From Flavobacteriaceae bacterium (GTDB lineage: Bacteria; Bacteroidota; Bacteroidia; Flavobacteriales; Weeksellaceae), in assembly GCA_031273305.1 (NCBI GenBank), contig JAISSC010000039.1, forward strand, positions 1 through 13,275: DNA of 13,275 bases. Reading direction: 5' to 3'. The notes beneath the pieces are model-generated. The model was given only the letters and a program-made list of their open reading frames with translations. It was not told the DNA's origin and did no database searches. Each line of letters opens with the position of its first letter. The stretch's first letter is position 1. The translations under genes were made by a program, and so were the position numbers. This document shows, one piece after another, positions 1 to 7,610 of this stretch.

Positions 1-1
1 T

Positions 2-379
2 TACGCGCTGATTGCCGGAACCTACACTCCCGTGTGTTTGATAACTCTTGAAGAAAGCTCAGGATGGACACTGTTTTCCATCGTCTGGACAATTGCCGCT
101 TTGGGGATAATCATGAAAATATTTTTAACCGGAAAGGTAAATAAACTCTCCTTGATTTTATATTTAGTAATGGGGTGGCTGGTTATTTTTGATATAAAAA
201 GTGTTGTCCATCTGATGACCTCCGAAGCTTTGCTATTCTTTGCTCTGGGAGGTGTTTTATATACTCTGGGTACGGTTTTTTATGCCATTGAGAAAATACC
301 TTATTCTCATTTTATCTGGCATTTGTTTGTCTTGGGAGGAAGCGTTTCCCACTACATTATGGTCTATTCTATCGTTTAG
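2..379 (+). CDS. Hemolysin III (YqfA/PAQR-like) family membrane protein, 3' part
   Basis: This is the C-terminal 125 residues of an integral membrane protein; the gene starts before the window. The first visible residues read YALIAGTYTP, a hallmark of the hemolysin III/YqfA family, distantly related to PAQR receptors. The C-terminal motif IWHLFVLGGSVSHY carries the paired histidines that these proteins use for metal binding in the membrane. Four or five hydrophobic segments are visible, for example around residues 22-40, 48-67, 72-90 and 105-125. The family is widespread, and despite its name most members have no proven haemolytic activity; a role in membrane lipid homeostasis has been proposed. 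The coaE start lies 5 bp after the stop, so the two genes are probably cotranscribed. No internal start is assigned: the GTG at position 32 lies inside the conserved motif region and is not a genuine start. Confidence 0.88.
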   Translation, partial: YALIAGTYTPVCLITLEESSGWTLFSIVWTIAALGIIMKIFLTGKVNKLSLILYLVMGWLVIFDIKSVVHLMTSEALLFFALGGVLYTLGTVFYAIEKIPYSHFIWHLFVLGGSVSHYIMVYSIV

Positions 380-384
380 TTTTT

Positions 385-981
385 ATGAAGGTTGTAGGGC
401 TTACAGGGGGAATGGGGACAGGAAAATCCACTGTTGCAAAACTGTTTGAGGAAAAGGGATATCCGGTTTATAGTTCCGATAGCAGAGCGAAAGAATTAAT
501 GATGGAAGATAAGGACTTAAAGGCAAAACTGATACATTTATTGGGAGAAGATTCTTATTCCGGAGATACGCTGAATAAGAAGTATATTGCACAAAAGATA
601 TTTTCCGACAAGAAACTGTTGCAGGAACAAAATGCATTGGTACATTCAGCAGTAAGAAACGATTTTAAGGACTGGGTGGCTAAACAAAAAGGAGATTTTT
701 GTATAAAAGAAGCAGCTATTTTATTTGAAAGCGGAGCACATAAAGATTGTGATTATATTATTGTAGTGACCGCACCGGAACAGATAAGAATCAACAGGAT
801 TTTATCCAGAGATGGTCTCACGGAAGAAGAGATAAAAAAGAGACTTCAAAACCAGTGGTCGCAGGAGAAATTAGCGGATTTAGCGGATTTTCAAATTACC
901 AACGATTCCGATATGGAAAATATAAAAACGCAGGTCAACCACATTATAAAGCAATTGGAAGAACGAATCAAAACAGCCTGA
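385..981 (+). CDS. coaE: Dephospho-CoA kinase
   Basis: A 198-residue cytoplasmic P-loop kinase, the usual length for CoaE. It phosphorylates the 3'-hydroxyl of the ribose of dephospho-CoA using ATP, the last step of coenzyme A synthesis. The Walker A motif GGMGTGKS is at residues 8-15. It is followed by the conserved SSDSRAKELM region (about residues 30-39), where the family has the substrate-contacting aspartate, by KEAAILFESG (about residues 108-117; family consensus PLLFE), and by RILSRDGLTEEEIKKRLQNQWSQ, the lid/adenine-binding region with its conserved arginines. The ATG 5 bp after the stop of the hemolysin III-like gene gives the P-loop its normal N-terminal distance. No Shine-Dalgarno sequence is visible (tttt precedes the ATG), which is common in Bacteroidota. 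The gene ends 2 bp before the convergent methyltransferase gene, so the 3' ends of the two transcripts must overlap. Confidence 0.96.
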   Translation: MKVVGLTGGMGTGKSTVAKLFEEKGYPVYSSDSRAKELMMEDKDLKAKLIHLLGEDSYSGDTLNKKYIAQKIFSDKKLLQEQNALVHSAVRNDFKDWVAKQKGDFCIKEAAILFESGAHKDCDYIIVVTAPEQIRINRILSRDGLTEEEIKKRLQNQWSQEKLADLADFQITNDSDMENIKTQVNHIIKQLEERIKTA

Positions 982-983
982 AA

Positions 984-2201
984 TTACCCGATTTTTCTCA
1001 TTTTAGCCATATAAAAGCCGTCAAAATTACAAACAGATGGCATGAGTTTTTTTTCTTCAATTAACTCAAAATCAGGATTTTTATCTAAGAATTTTTTTAC
1101 CTGCACCGTGTTTTCAGAGGGAAGAATGGAACAAGTAGCATAAACCAATATTCCATCTTTTTTAACCAGCTTGGAATTATCCTGCAAAATTTGCTCCTGA
1201 TCCTTACAGAGCCGTTCAATAAATTCTTCCTGCAATTTCCATTTAGCATCAGGATTTCTTCTTAAGACGCCCAGTCCGCTACACGGAGCATCAATTAAAA
1301 CTCTGTCTGCACTATTTTCCAGGCGTTTAAACGTCTTGGAATCTTCAATCACTTTAACCTGAATATTATGCGCTCCGTTTCTTCTGGCTCGTTGTTTCAG
1401 AGTTTGGAGCTTCCAATCATAAATATCCAGAGCAATGATTTGCCCTTTGTTTTGCATTAAAGCCGCCAGATGTAAGGTTTTCCCTCCCGCACCGGCACAG
1501 GCATCAATCACCCGCATTCCGGGTTCAACGCCTAAGAACTCACCTACCAACTGAGAAGAAGCGTCCTGAACCTCAAAAAGTCCGTCTTGAAATGCCTGAG
1601 TTCGAAATATGTTTTTCTTCTCCTCCAAAACCAAAGCATCTTTAACTCCCGGAATAAAATCTACCCTTATCCTGTTCTCTTCCAATATTCCTTTTAATTC
1701 TTTGGCAGTAGTTTTCAAGGTATTAGCCCTGATGACCGTCTGTGCGGGAATGTTCAATGCACGTATCTCCCTAACCCAGTTTCCGCCAAGTTCCTTTTCC
1801 ATGCGTTGCTGCATCCAGTCGGGAATGGAATGTTCTATCGCCTGAGACGGAAAAGGAAGTTTAAATCTGTCCTTTATCTTTTTTATGTAAACTTTCTCAA
1901 ATTCAGGAAAAACAGGTAATTCTATCTTGTTCAATAATAAATAAGCGGCAATAATGCTCGTGATGGTATCCGACTTCATTTCCCTGTTTGTATAAAACTC
2001 CAGTCTTCTTTTCCACCGGATTATCTCATAAAAAGATTCCGAAACAAAGCCTCTGTCCTTACTTCCCCATTTCTTATTGAATTTGAGGGTTCGTTCCAAA
2101 ACTTTATCGGCATATTTATCAGGTTCAAAAAAACTTTCATTTAATGCTTTTTCCAGTCCTACGATTAAATTTCTGTGTAATATCTGTTTTCTATTATTCA
2201 T
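984..2201 (-). CDS. RsmB/NOP-family rRNA (cytosine-5) methyltransferase
   Basis: A 405-residue SAM-dependent RNA m5C methyltransferase of the NOL1/NOP2/Sun (RsmB/RsmF) family. The SAM-binding motif DACAGAGGKT is at residues 233-242. The two cysteines of the catalytic mechanism are visible: C307 in DAPCSG (motif IV, 304-309) and C357 in YATCS (motif VI, 354-358); the motif VI cysteine is normally the nucleophile. LRRNPDAKWKL after motif IV is also typical. The N-terminal 120 or so residues are helical and could correspond to a reduced NusB-like RNA-binding domain; E. coli RsmB is longer at about 430 residues. Probable target is 16S rRNA, but RsmB-type and RsmF-type sites cannot be told apart from sequence alone, so no symbol is given. 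The ATG at 2201 is supported by a -7-like box about 27 bp upstream. Confidence 0.92.
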   Translation of the reverse strand: MNNRKQILHRNLIVGLEKALNESFFEPDKYADKVLERTLKFNKKWGSKDRGFVSESFYEIIRWKRRLEFYTNREMKSDTITSIIAAYLLLNKIELPVFPEFEKVYIKKIKDRFKLPFPSQAIEHSIPDWMQQRMEKELGGNWVREIRALNIPAQTVIRANTLKTTAKELKGILEENRIRVDFIPGVKDALVLEEKKNIFRTQAFQDGLFEVQDASSQLVGEFLGVEPGMRVIDACAGAGGKTLHLAALMQNKGQIIALDIYDWKLQTLKQRARRNGAHNIQVKVIEDSKTFKRLENSADRVLIDAPCSGLGVLRRNPDAKWKLQEEFIERLCKDQEQILQDNSKLVKKDGILVYATCSILPSENTVQVKKFLDKNPDFELIEEKKLMPSVCNFDGFYMAKMRKIG

Positions 2202-2227
2202 TCTTGAAGATGAGAAAAAAATGTCTG

Positions 2228-2235
2228 CAAATATA
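2228..2235 (-). promoter_or_regulatory. Candidate -7 box of the methyltransferase gene
   Basis: Read on the minus strand this is TATATTTG, a perfect match to the Bacteroidota -7 consensus TAnnTTTG. It would place the transcription start near 2221, about 20 nt before the ATG at 2201. The nearest TTG for a -33 box (plus-strand caa at 2260-2262) is 24 bp away, a little further than usual, so the call rests on the -7 box and its position. Confidence 0.45.
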
Positions 2236-2292
2236 CAGGTAAATTATGATATGTATATTCAATTAGTAAATCAACAAAAATTAACTCTAATA

Positions 2293-2326
2293 ACGTGGAG
2301 ACACCCAAATTGGGACGTCTCTACGT
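2293..2326. repeat. Imperfect 34-bp palindrome (gacgtc family, copy 1)
   Basis: The segment runs acgtggagacaccca...tgggacgtctctacgt and is nearly self-complementary, with two interruptions in an otherwise continuous stem. Its right arm (gggacgtctctacgtca) closely matches that of the next unit at 2341-2367 and resembles the unit at 10148-10175. It lies in non-coding DNA upstream of the methyltransferase promoter. It is a small dispersed repeat of unknown function. Confidence 0.7.
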
Positions 2327-2340
2327 CACAATAATATGAG

Positions 2341-2367
2341 GACGCACACATAGGGACGTCCCTACGT
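2341..2367. repeat. gacgtc-family repeat, copy 2
   Basis: The unit gacgcacacatagggacg continues to tccctacgt and contains a perfect 14-bp palindrome, tagggacgtcccta (2351-2364). It shares its right half with copy 1 (2293-2326) and aligns along its length with copy 3 at 10148-10175. It sits in an intergenic region with no coding potential. Confidence 0.68.
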
Positions 2368-2378
2368 CATCCCCCCAT

Positions 2379-2411
2379 CAATGACGGGCTACAATTTGCT
2401 GTATATCAATT
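2379..2411 (-). repeat. 33-bp dispersed repeat core, copy A
   Basis: On the minus strand this reads aattgatatacagcaaatt followed by gtagcccgtcattg. The same 33 bp with two substitutions occurs on the plus strand at 7611-7643. In both places it directly follows an inverted-repeat element whose last bases are gcaac (2445-2413 here, 7449-7609 there). This shows a modular repeat family with copies in opposite orientation. Confidence 0.8.
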
Positions 2412-2412
2412 T

Positions 2413-2445
2413 GTTGCACGGCTTTGCTTCGCAAAGCCGTGCAAC
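2413..2445. repeat. Perfect 15-bp-stem hairpin next to the repeat core
   Basis: gttgcacggctttgc (2413-2427) and gcaaagccgtgcaac (2431-2445) are exact reverse complements separated by ttc. The stem is too GC-rich and exact to be chance in this AT-rich gap. No T-tract follows on either strand, so it is not a classical intrinsic terminator. It forms the hairpin module of the composite repeat whose core is 2379-2411. The rest of the 340-bp gap 2202-2541 shows no coding potential apart from the promoter noted at 2228-2235. Confidence 0.78.
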
Positions 2446-2541
2446 GTTCTTATCCCGAACTCACGTTAAATAAGAAATCCTGAAGAACCTGAAAAAATTT
2501 TTGTACTTTTATTCACAAGTATTTTGTAAGTAATCAGAGAA

Positions 2542-3228
2542 ATGAAAATTTATTTTATTCCGGGTTTAGGAGCGAGTTCTGCCTGTTTTAAATTCATATC
2601 CTTACCGTCAGGATTTGAGAAAGTTTATATTGACTGGTTCACTCCCGAAGGGCATGAAACGTTGGAGGAATATACTCATAAAATGGCAGAAACCATTGAT
2701 ACTTCCGAGCCTTTTATCCTGACGGGATACTCTTTTGGAGGAGTGATAGTGCAGGAGATGAATAAATTCCTGAAGCCCGAAAAAACCATCCTTATCGCAA
2801 GTATGAAAAACAATGAACAAATACCTGCTTTTTTCAAATTTGTTCAAAAAATACGATTCGTCAAATGGTTCCCGATGTCTTTTTTCTCCAATGAAGGCTT
2901 GCTTTTTTACTTTTTTGCCCGAGCTGTTTATTTTAGAGCCAGAATGAAAGAAGAATTTAAGCTGAAGGAGTATATGTCTCAGGGTAACCCCTCTTATATG
3001 AAGTGGTCTATAAATGCGATAACTCAATGGAGGTCAACCATTAAATGCCGTAATTTATATCAGATTCACGGAACAAAAGATATTGTTTTCCCTTATAAAC
3101 AGATACGGAAAAGCTATAATTCCGAGAACGGTAGTTATTTGGAGACCATTGAGGGAGCTTCCCATATTCTGGTATTGGAAAAACCTAAAAAAGTAAATAA
3201 AGCTCTTGAGAATATTTTATTGGCTTAA
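2542..3228 (+). CDS. Alpha/beta hydrolase of unknown substrate
   Basis: A 228-residue probable cytoplasmic alpha/beta hydrolase-fold protein; no signal peptide is seen. The N-terminus FIPGLGASSACF (5-16) gives the oxyanion-loop region after strand 3. The nucleophile elbow is GYSFGG at 62-67 with S64 as nucleophile. The likely acid is D180 in IHGTKDIVFP and the base is H208 in EGASHIL, so the triad appears complete. A hydrophobic, basic stretch at about 96-135 probably forms the lid. The substrate cannot be read from the sequence; esterase, thioesterase or lipase-like activity are all possible. The gene stands alone, downstream of a repeat-rich gap and 277 bp before the next gene. A weak -7-like box (tactttta, 2504-2511) lies upstream. 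Confidence 0.85.
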   Translation: MKIYFIPGLGASSACFKFISLPSGFEKVYIDWFTPEGHETLEEYTHKMAETIDTSEPFILTGYSFGGVIVQEMNKFLKPEKTILIASMKNNEQIPAFFKFVQKIRFVKWFPMSFFSNEGLLFYFFARAVYFRARMKEEFKLKEYMSQGNPSYMKWSINAITQWRSTIKCRNLYQIHGTKDIVFPYKQIRKSYNSENGSYLETIEGASHILVLEKPKKVNKALENILLA

Positions 3229-3457
3229 TAATATTTTCTTCATTCCCTAAGATAAAAAGCGGTGGTATTATACTTTATAAACAGACCTGTATAAGATAAG
3301 TTTTATCATGTTTTCACGGTATTTGAGCCTATGTCGTTGCACTGCTATCTCCCTGTCCTTTAATCTACAACCCATACTGTCACTGCCTTTCAGGGTAGAA
3401 ATGATTCTCTATTTTTATAATATCAGACAAATAATTTACATAAGAGGGTATTAAGTA

Positions 3458-3486
3458 TTTGTTTTTTTCTTAAGTTTGTATGTTTT
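3458..3486 (+). promoter_or_regulatory. Candidate promoter for the PorP/SprF-like gene
   Basis: TTTG at 3458-3461 is followed after 17 bp by TATGTTTT at 3479-3486, which matches the Bacteroidota pattern TTTG-N17-20-TAnnTTTG except for the last base. The start of transcription would be near 3493, about 13 nt before the ATG at 3506. A second perfect -7 match, TAAGTTTG (3471-3478), overlaps it but lacks a -33 box. The rest of the 277-bp gap 3229-3505 shows no gene and no convincing terminator. Confidence 0.5.
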
Positions 3487-3505
3487 ATAACCTGATACGT
3501 TAGAT

Positions 3506-4462
3506 ATGAAATTCATTGAAATATATTTATCAGTACTAATCTTGCTTTGTATAAAAGCATATGGGCAACAAAGTATTCCTTTTGATCAGCAATACCTACT
3601 ATCAGACAGGGTTTTAATAAATCCGTCTTATACTGGGTCTACAGATGATATTGTCTTAAAAGCAACATATCATCAGCAATGGAGTAATTTCAATGAAAGC
3701 CCCAATACTCAAACAATCAGCACGCATTTCAATGCGTTTGACAGAGTAGGATTAGGAGTTTATGTTTTTCGGGACGAAAATGGTCCCATAGTATTAACAG
3801 GTGGGAGTGCCTCCGCAGCCTATCATATTCCGTTGGGTGATGACGAAAACAGAACCGAAAGTCAATTTTCATTCGGTACATCAGTAAGCATATTCGCCCA
3901 ATCGTTTGATTATGCAAAACTTAGACCGGAAGACCCTTATGATCCGCTTTTGTCCGGGAATAGGTCTGTATATCTTTCCTATTTAAACTTAGGGATGTCC
4001 GTAGCCTATTCAGGATTTTTTGCAGGAGTATCCGTATTAGATATTCCGCTGGGGAAAAACAGACCTGTGGTTAATTCCATAGAACCCTCTCCCGCATGGT
4101 ATTACTTAGATTTAGGATATAACTGGGAAATAGCAGATTCATTTTTCTTAGAACCCTCCTTTTTAATGACATTAAACACCAATGCCGAAAGAATGATGGA
4201 TATTAATGTGAAAGCAAAATATAAAAATGAATATAATGCCTTTGCAGTAGGTGTAAGCTATAGAACTGCCAAAGACTCTCAAATGAGCGGTGGATTATCT
4301 TTTACTCCGTTCGTTCAGGGAGAACTGGGGAAATTCAACTTTACCTTTGGGTATAACTTCGGCTTAACCGATATTTTCAAAGAAGGAGGAAACGGTTTAT
4401 TAGTAGGATTAGGATATAATCTGGATAATTTTATTACCCCTAACGGATTCCGGTACAGATAA
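3506..4462 (+). CDS. PorP/SprF-family outer-membrane protein
   Basis: A 318-residue protein with a Sec signal peptide (MKFIEIYLSVLILLCIKAYG, cleavage probably just before QQ). The mature N-terminus has the family signature: a Q-rich start, QQYLLSDRVLINPSYTGS and a conserved YHQQWSNF segment. Alternating polar/aromatic strands to the C-terminus fit an outer-membrane beta-barrel (for example FTFGYNFGL and LLVGLGYNLD near the end). PorP/SprF proteins belong to the Bacteroidota type IX secretion and gliding system; many paralogues pair with large secreted adhesins or CTD-bearing proteins encoded beside them. Here there is no such partner: the next gene is idi, 17 bp downstream. The protein is therefore a solo paralogue or works with proteins encoded elsewhere. 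The family call is firm; a role in secretion is inference. Confidence 0.9.
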   Translation: MKFIEIYLSVLILLCIKAYGQQSIPFDQQYLLSDRVLINPSYTGSTDDIVLKATYHQQWSNFNESPNTQTISTHFNAFDRVGLGVYVFRDENGPIVLTGGSASAAYHIPLGDDENRTESQFSFGTSVSIFAQSFDYAKLRPEDPYDPLLSGNRSVYLSYLNLGMSVAYSGFFAGVSVLDIPLGKNRPVVNSIEPSPAWYYLDLGYNWEIADSFFLEPSFLMTLNTNAERMMDINVKAKYKNEYNAFAVGVSYRTAKDSQMSGGLSFTPFVQGELGKFNFTFGYNFGLTDIFKEGGNGLLVGLGYNLDNFITPNGFRYR

Positions 4463-4479
4463 AAGCAGGGGGATAAATT

Positions 4480-4992
4480 ATGAGAGAATATGTTATACTG
4501 GTGAATGAGAATGACGAGGTGACAGGAGAAATGGAAAAACAAGAGGCGCATGTAAAAGGATTGCTCCATCGTGCATTTTCCATCTTTATTTTTAATAATA
4601 AAAAAGAACTTCTTATACAACAAAGAGCAAAAGCAAAATACCATTCCCCCCTGCAATGGACTAATACTTGTTGCAGCCATCCGAAGAAAGGAGAAACCTG
4701 TCTGGAAGCAGCACATCGCAGATTACAGGAAGAATTGGGATTTGATTGCATACTTTCGGAAAAATTTCATTTTATTTATAAGGCAAAAGTTGGAGGAGGA
4801 TTAACAGAACATGAGTTCGACCGCGTATTTGTAGGTCATTATGACAACGATGTAGAACTTAATCCGTTAGAAGTAGAATCTATACGGTGGATTACATTGT
4901 CTGACCTAAAGAAAGAAATAGCTCATCATCCTGAAAATTTTACCGAATGGTTTAAAATTATTTTTGATAAATACGAGAACTATATTGAGTGA
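4480..4992 (+). CDS. idi: Isopentenyl-diphosphate delta-isomerase, type I
   Basis: A 170-residue cytoplasmic Nudix-fold enzyme that interconverts isopentenyl and dimethylallyl diphosphate, feeding isoprenoid, quinone and undecaprenyl-carrier synthesis. The catalytic cysteine is C65 in TNTCCSHP (61-68), aligning with NSVCGHP of E. coli Idi. The acidic metal-binding pair is E110/E112 in LTEHEFDRVF, the Nudix helix is AAHRRLQEELGF (77-88), H30 lies in GLLHRAFS, and W157 occupies the active-site tryptophan position. Full length. The start is supported by an unusually good Shine-Dalgarno sequence for this group (agggggataaattATG). The porP-like gene ends only 17 bp upstream, so cotranscription is likely, although no functional link is known. 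Confidence 0.95.
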   Translation: MREYVILVNENDEVTGEMEKQEAHVKGLLHRAFSIFIFNNKKELLIQQRAKAKYHSPLQWTNTCCSHPKKGETCLEAAHRRLQEELGFDCILSEKFHFIYKAKVGGGLTEHEFDRVFVGHYDNDVELNPLEVESIRWITLSDLKKEIAHHPENFTEWFKIIFDKYENYIE

Positions 4993-5144
4993 TTGAGTAA
5001 ATATTCGCCGACTCGATCAAAATTTATCTAAGACACGTCAGTTGCAGCATTATATCCGTCCTTTTACACGGAAAAATAAAATTTTTCCCGATTTTTTATA
5101 TTATTAATCCCGGTTTTTGTAATTTGCATTAAATTTTAGAACCC

Positions 5145-6389
5145 ATGATAAAAAAAGCGTACTTTATCTTTCTCTTCTTCATCTATTTTAACGTTTCTGC
5201 TCAAGATCATTTTCTTACGTCCCTCTTTGAATCTGATTTTTTTAAGAATCAATGGGTAGGGTTTTATTTGTATGACCCCGAAGAAATGAGAGAACTATAT
5301 AACCATCAGGGAGAAAAATATTTTATCCCGGCTTCCAATGTTAAGCTGGTTACCTTATACACAGGAATAAAAATGTTGCCAGATTCTGTTCCATCCTTAC
5401 AATACGTCTCCAGAAACGATACTCTATATATTAAAGGAACCGGAGACCCTACTCTGCTGGAATCGTATTTTAAGGAAAAAAAGGTTATTGATTTCTTAAA
5501 AGGTCAAAAGGAGAAGATTGCGTTGTTTTTAGCCAACTTCAATGATAATAAATACGCTCCGGGATGGGCATGGGAAGACTATTCGGAATCTTTTTCTCCC
5601 GAAAGGAACTCCTTCCCTATCTATGGAAACATTGCAACAATTAGTTCCTCCTCCGATGTTGTTCCCTCCTATTTTCTTAAGAATGTAAGAGGCGGAAAAG
5701 GCGATTTCCCCAGAGAACTTACGGAAAATAAATTTTATTATTCGGGCGGTAAACGCTTGGAAGTTCCATTTATTACCTCAGATACTTTGACTAAAAAGCT
5801 ACTGGAAAAAGAGATAAATAAACCCATTGTTCTCGTAAATAAGTTTCCGAAGGAGAAAGCTACTACCTTATATAGCGTTCCCTCAGACAGTTTATATAGA
5901 AGAATGATGCTGATAAGCGATAATTTCATAGCCGAACAAATTTTACTGATGGGAAGCCTCCCGATTTCGGAAAAGTTGGACAGCAGAATCGTTATTAAAC
6001 ATATGTTGTCTCAATATCTGAAAGAATTACCTCAGGAACCTTATTGGGTCGATGGTTCAGGGCTTTCACGATACAATAATTTCACCCCGCAGGATTTTGT
6101 TTTTATCTTAAACCAATTATACCGGGAAATTCCTCTTGAACGGTTATTTACGTTATTTCCTGCCGGAGGGATAAACGGTACGTTAAAAAACAGTTATAAG
6201 GGAGATACACCTTATGTTTTTGCCAAAACAGGCTCCATAAAACACGTGTATAACCTGAGTGGTTATTTAAAAACACGGTCGGGAAAAGTATTGAGCTTCA
6301 GCTTTATGAACAATAACTTTCAACATTCCAACGCCCAAATAAAAGCACAGATACAAAAAGTTCTGGAGTACATACGGCAGCATTATTGA
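5145..6389 (+). CDS. D-alanyl-D-alanine carboxypeptidase/endopeptidase, PBP4 type (peptidase S13)
   Basis: A 414-residue exported penicillin-binding protein; the N-terminus MIKKAYFIFLFFIYFNVSAQ is a signal peptide. The three active-site motifs of the S13 family are intact: SNVK (S64, K67; SxxK), SDN (258-260; SxN) and KTG (361-363). DGSGLSRYN (303-311) and FPAGGINGTLKN (338-349) are further PBP4 signatures. It should act in the periplasm, trimming the D-Ala-D-Ala terminus or splitting DD-crosslinks of peptidoglycan. It is somewhat shorter than E. coli DacB (about 477 residues), with a compact insert domain between SxxK and SxN. The convergent gene downstream belongs to an amino-sugar kinase family, which may be a loose cell-wall-recycling theme. 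A 152-bp AT-rich gap precedes it, with no clear promoter. Confidence 0.93.
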   Translation: MIKKAYFIFLFFIYFNVSAQDHFLTSLFESDFFKNQWVGFYLYDPEEMRELYNHQGEKYFIPASNVKLVTLYTGIKMLPDSVPSLQYVSRNDTLYIKGTGDPTLLESYFKEKKVIDFLKGQKEKIALFLANFNDNKYAPGWAWEDYSESFSPERNSFPIYGNIATISSSSDVVPSYFLKNVRGGKGDFPRELTENKFYYSGGKRLEVPFITSDTLTKKLLEKEINKPIVLVNKFPKEKATTLYSVPSDSLYRRMMLISDNFIAEQILLMGSLPISEKLDSRIVIKHMLSQYLKELPQEPYWVDGSGLSRYNNFTPQDFVFILNQLYREIPLERLFTLFPAGGINGTLKNSYKGDTPYVFAKTGSIKHVYNLSGYLKTRSGKVLSFSFMNNNFQHSNAQIKAQIQKVLEYIRQHY

Positions 6390-6462
6390 AAACGATACTC
6401 CTCCCCTAAAAGCCTTACTCATCAAGATATATCGGGATAAAATGCTCTCTCCTAGAGGTTTT

Positions 6463-7335
6463 TCACGGTTTTTTGAGGATTGTCGGGATTTTATATATCA
6501 GGTGGTATTTTACCAGATTATCAATAGGTTTTTTTACAATATTTCCCAGTGTGAGATGATATTCCGAAGCCACCGTTTTTAAAATATCTTCATAATAATG
6601 TGCAATGGAGCCGATAAAATTAATTTCCGATTCACGGGCTTCAGGAAAAACCATCACCTGATTCTCAAAAAAAGCCTTCATAGACTCATAAATAAGGTTT
6701 TGAATAAACGGTTCCCTCTTATGTTCTGCAATAAAGCGGTTAAACCCGGCTATATACGAGTTGGCTTTTGGTTTCTGATAAACGTTTTCCAACAGTTCAT
6801 CAATGCTTAGGTTGTATTTATCCTTAAAAGCAATGGACAGGTATCCGGGCATTTTATCGGAAAAGTATGCGTGAACCAGTTTTTTCCCCATATGGCTGCC
6901 ACTTCCTTCATCTCCCAAAATCCATCCCAGAGAGGGAATTTCCTCTTTTATCGTATCTCCGTTAAAATAACAGGCATTTGAACCGGTTCCTAAAATACAT
7001 ACAATAGCCGGCTTTCCAAAATAGGCAGAATATGCCGCTCCTTTAAGATCATGGTCTACATTGATGACCGCATTAGGATAAAGGCTTCCAAACGCTTTTA
7101 CCAACACCTTATTTACACTTTCGGAAGAACACCCCGCACCATAAAAGAACAAATGTTCGATTTGAGGGGCAAGAGCCTGTAATTCAGGTTTTTTTATAAG
7201 TTCTGCTTCTACATCTTCCGAAGTAACAAAGCGAGGATGAAATCCCGGAGATTCGGTTCGTAAAATCTCTTTACCATCGGGTTTTATGATTATCCAGTCA
7301 CATTTAGTAGAACCTCCGTCTACGATAGCTATCAT
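6463..7335 (-). CDS. N-acetylglucosamine kinase-like protein (BadF/BadG/BcrA/BcrD ATPase family)
   Basis: A 290-residue cytoplasmic protein of the ASKHA (actin/hexokinase) fold. DGGSTKCDW at 6-14 is the phosphate-1 loop, NVDHDLKGA at 92-100 carries the aspartates expected near the sugar, LGTGSNACYF at 115-124 is the phosphate-2 loop, and LGWILGDEGSGSHMGKKL (136-153) is the conserved glycine-rich segment typical of eukaryotic NAGK and its bacterial relatives. It probably phosphorylates N-acetylglucosamine or a related amino sugar, for example during peptidoglycan recycling. The substrate is inferred from the subfamily. The 73-bp gap to the convergent PBP4 gene contains no obvious terminator. 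No consensus promoter is visible upstream. Confidence 0.85.
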   Translation of the reverse strand: MIAIVDGGSTKCDWIIIKPDGKEILRTESPGFHPRFVTSEDVEAELIKKPELQALAPQIEHLFFYGAGCSSESVNKVLVKAFGSLYPNAVINVDHDLKGAAYSAYFGKPAIVCILGTGSNACYFNGDTIKEEIPSLGWILGDEGSGSHMGKKLVHAYFSDKMPGYLSIAFKDKYNLSIDELLENVYQKPKANSYIAGFNRFIAEHKREPFIQNLIYESMKAFFENQVMVFPEARESEINFIGSIAHYYEDILKTVASEYHLTLGNIVKKPIDNLVKYHLIYKIPTILKKP

Positions 7336-7448
7336 ACTATATTGTATTTATTCTGCTAATTTAAACCTTAAATAGTTAACTTCAAAACCTTAGATAAAAT
7401 CTTATACTTCCGTATATTTAATTAATTGAGTTTTAAATGGTTATCGCT

Positions 7449-7609
7449 GTTGCGTGCCTGACGGCACGCCGTACACTATGACGTTATCCCTTTCTACCGA
7501 GCTTGAATCCCTGACAGGATTCGCAGGCGTAATTAAGGCATCCCATCGGGATGTTAGCTCGGTAGAATGAACAGCCACACCCATAATGGCATGCCGCTAG
7601 GCATGCAAC
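7449..7609. repeat. Composite hairpin element with nested palindromes
   Basis: The outer arms gttgcgtgcc (7449-7458) and ggcatgcaac (7600-7609) are inverted repeats with one mismatch. Each outer arm also starts or ends its own hairpin: gcgtgcc/ggcacgc (7452-7469, loop tgac) and gcatgcc/ggcatgc (7589-7606, loop gcta). Between them a perfect 12-bp inverted repeat ttctaccgagct/agctcggtagaa (7492-7503 and 7556-7567) encloses two more hairpins, gaatcc/ggattc (7505-7522) and catccc/gggatg (7539-7553). The element abuts the shared 33-bp repeat core. It lies in non-coding DNA with no recognisable open reading frame. Confidence 0.72.
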
Positions 7610-7610
7610 T

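Noticed and set aside
1609..1845. Plus-strand open frame opposite the methyltransferase gene
   Set aside because: It is a shadow of a well-supported gene on the other strand, with no domain and no start signals.
2413..2445. The perfect hairpin as an intrinsic terminator
   Set aside because: No T-tract follows on either strand and no gene ends nearby; it belongs to the dispersed repeat element.
2608..3027. A 139-codon minus-strand frame opposite the hydrolase gene
   Set aside because: It is antisense to a gene with an intact catalytic triad; its composition shows no protein-like pattern.
4315..4751. Minus-strand frames of 103 and 133 codons opposite the porP-idi junction
   Set aside because: They overlap two well-supported genes and each other and show no recognisable protein features.
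5117..5125. gtaatttgc upstream of the PBP4 gene as a -7 box
   Set aside because: The spacing inside the box is one base short of TAnnTTTG and no -33 element is present.
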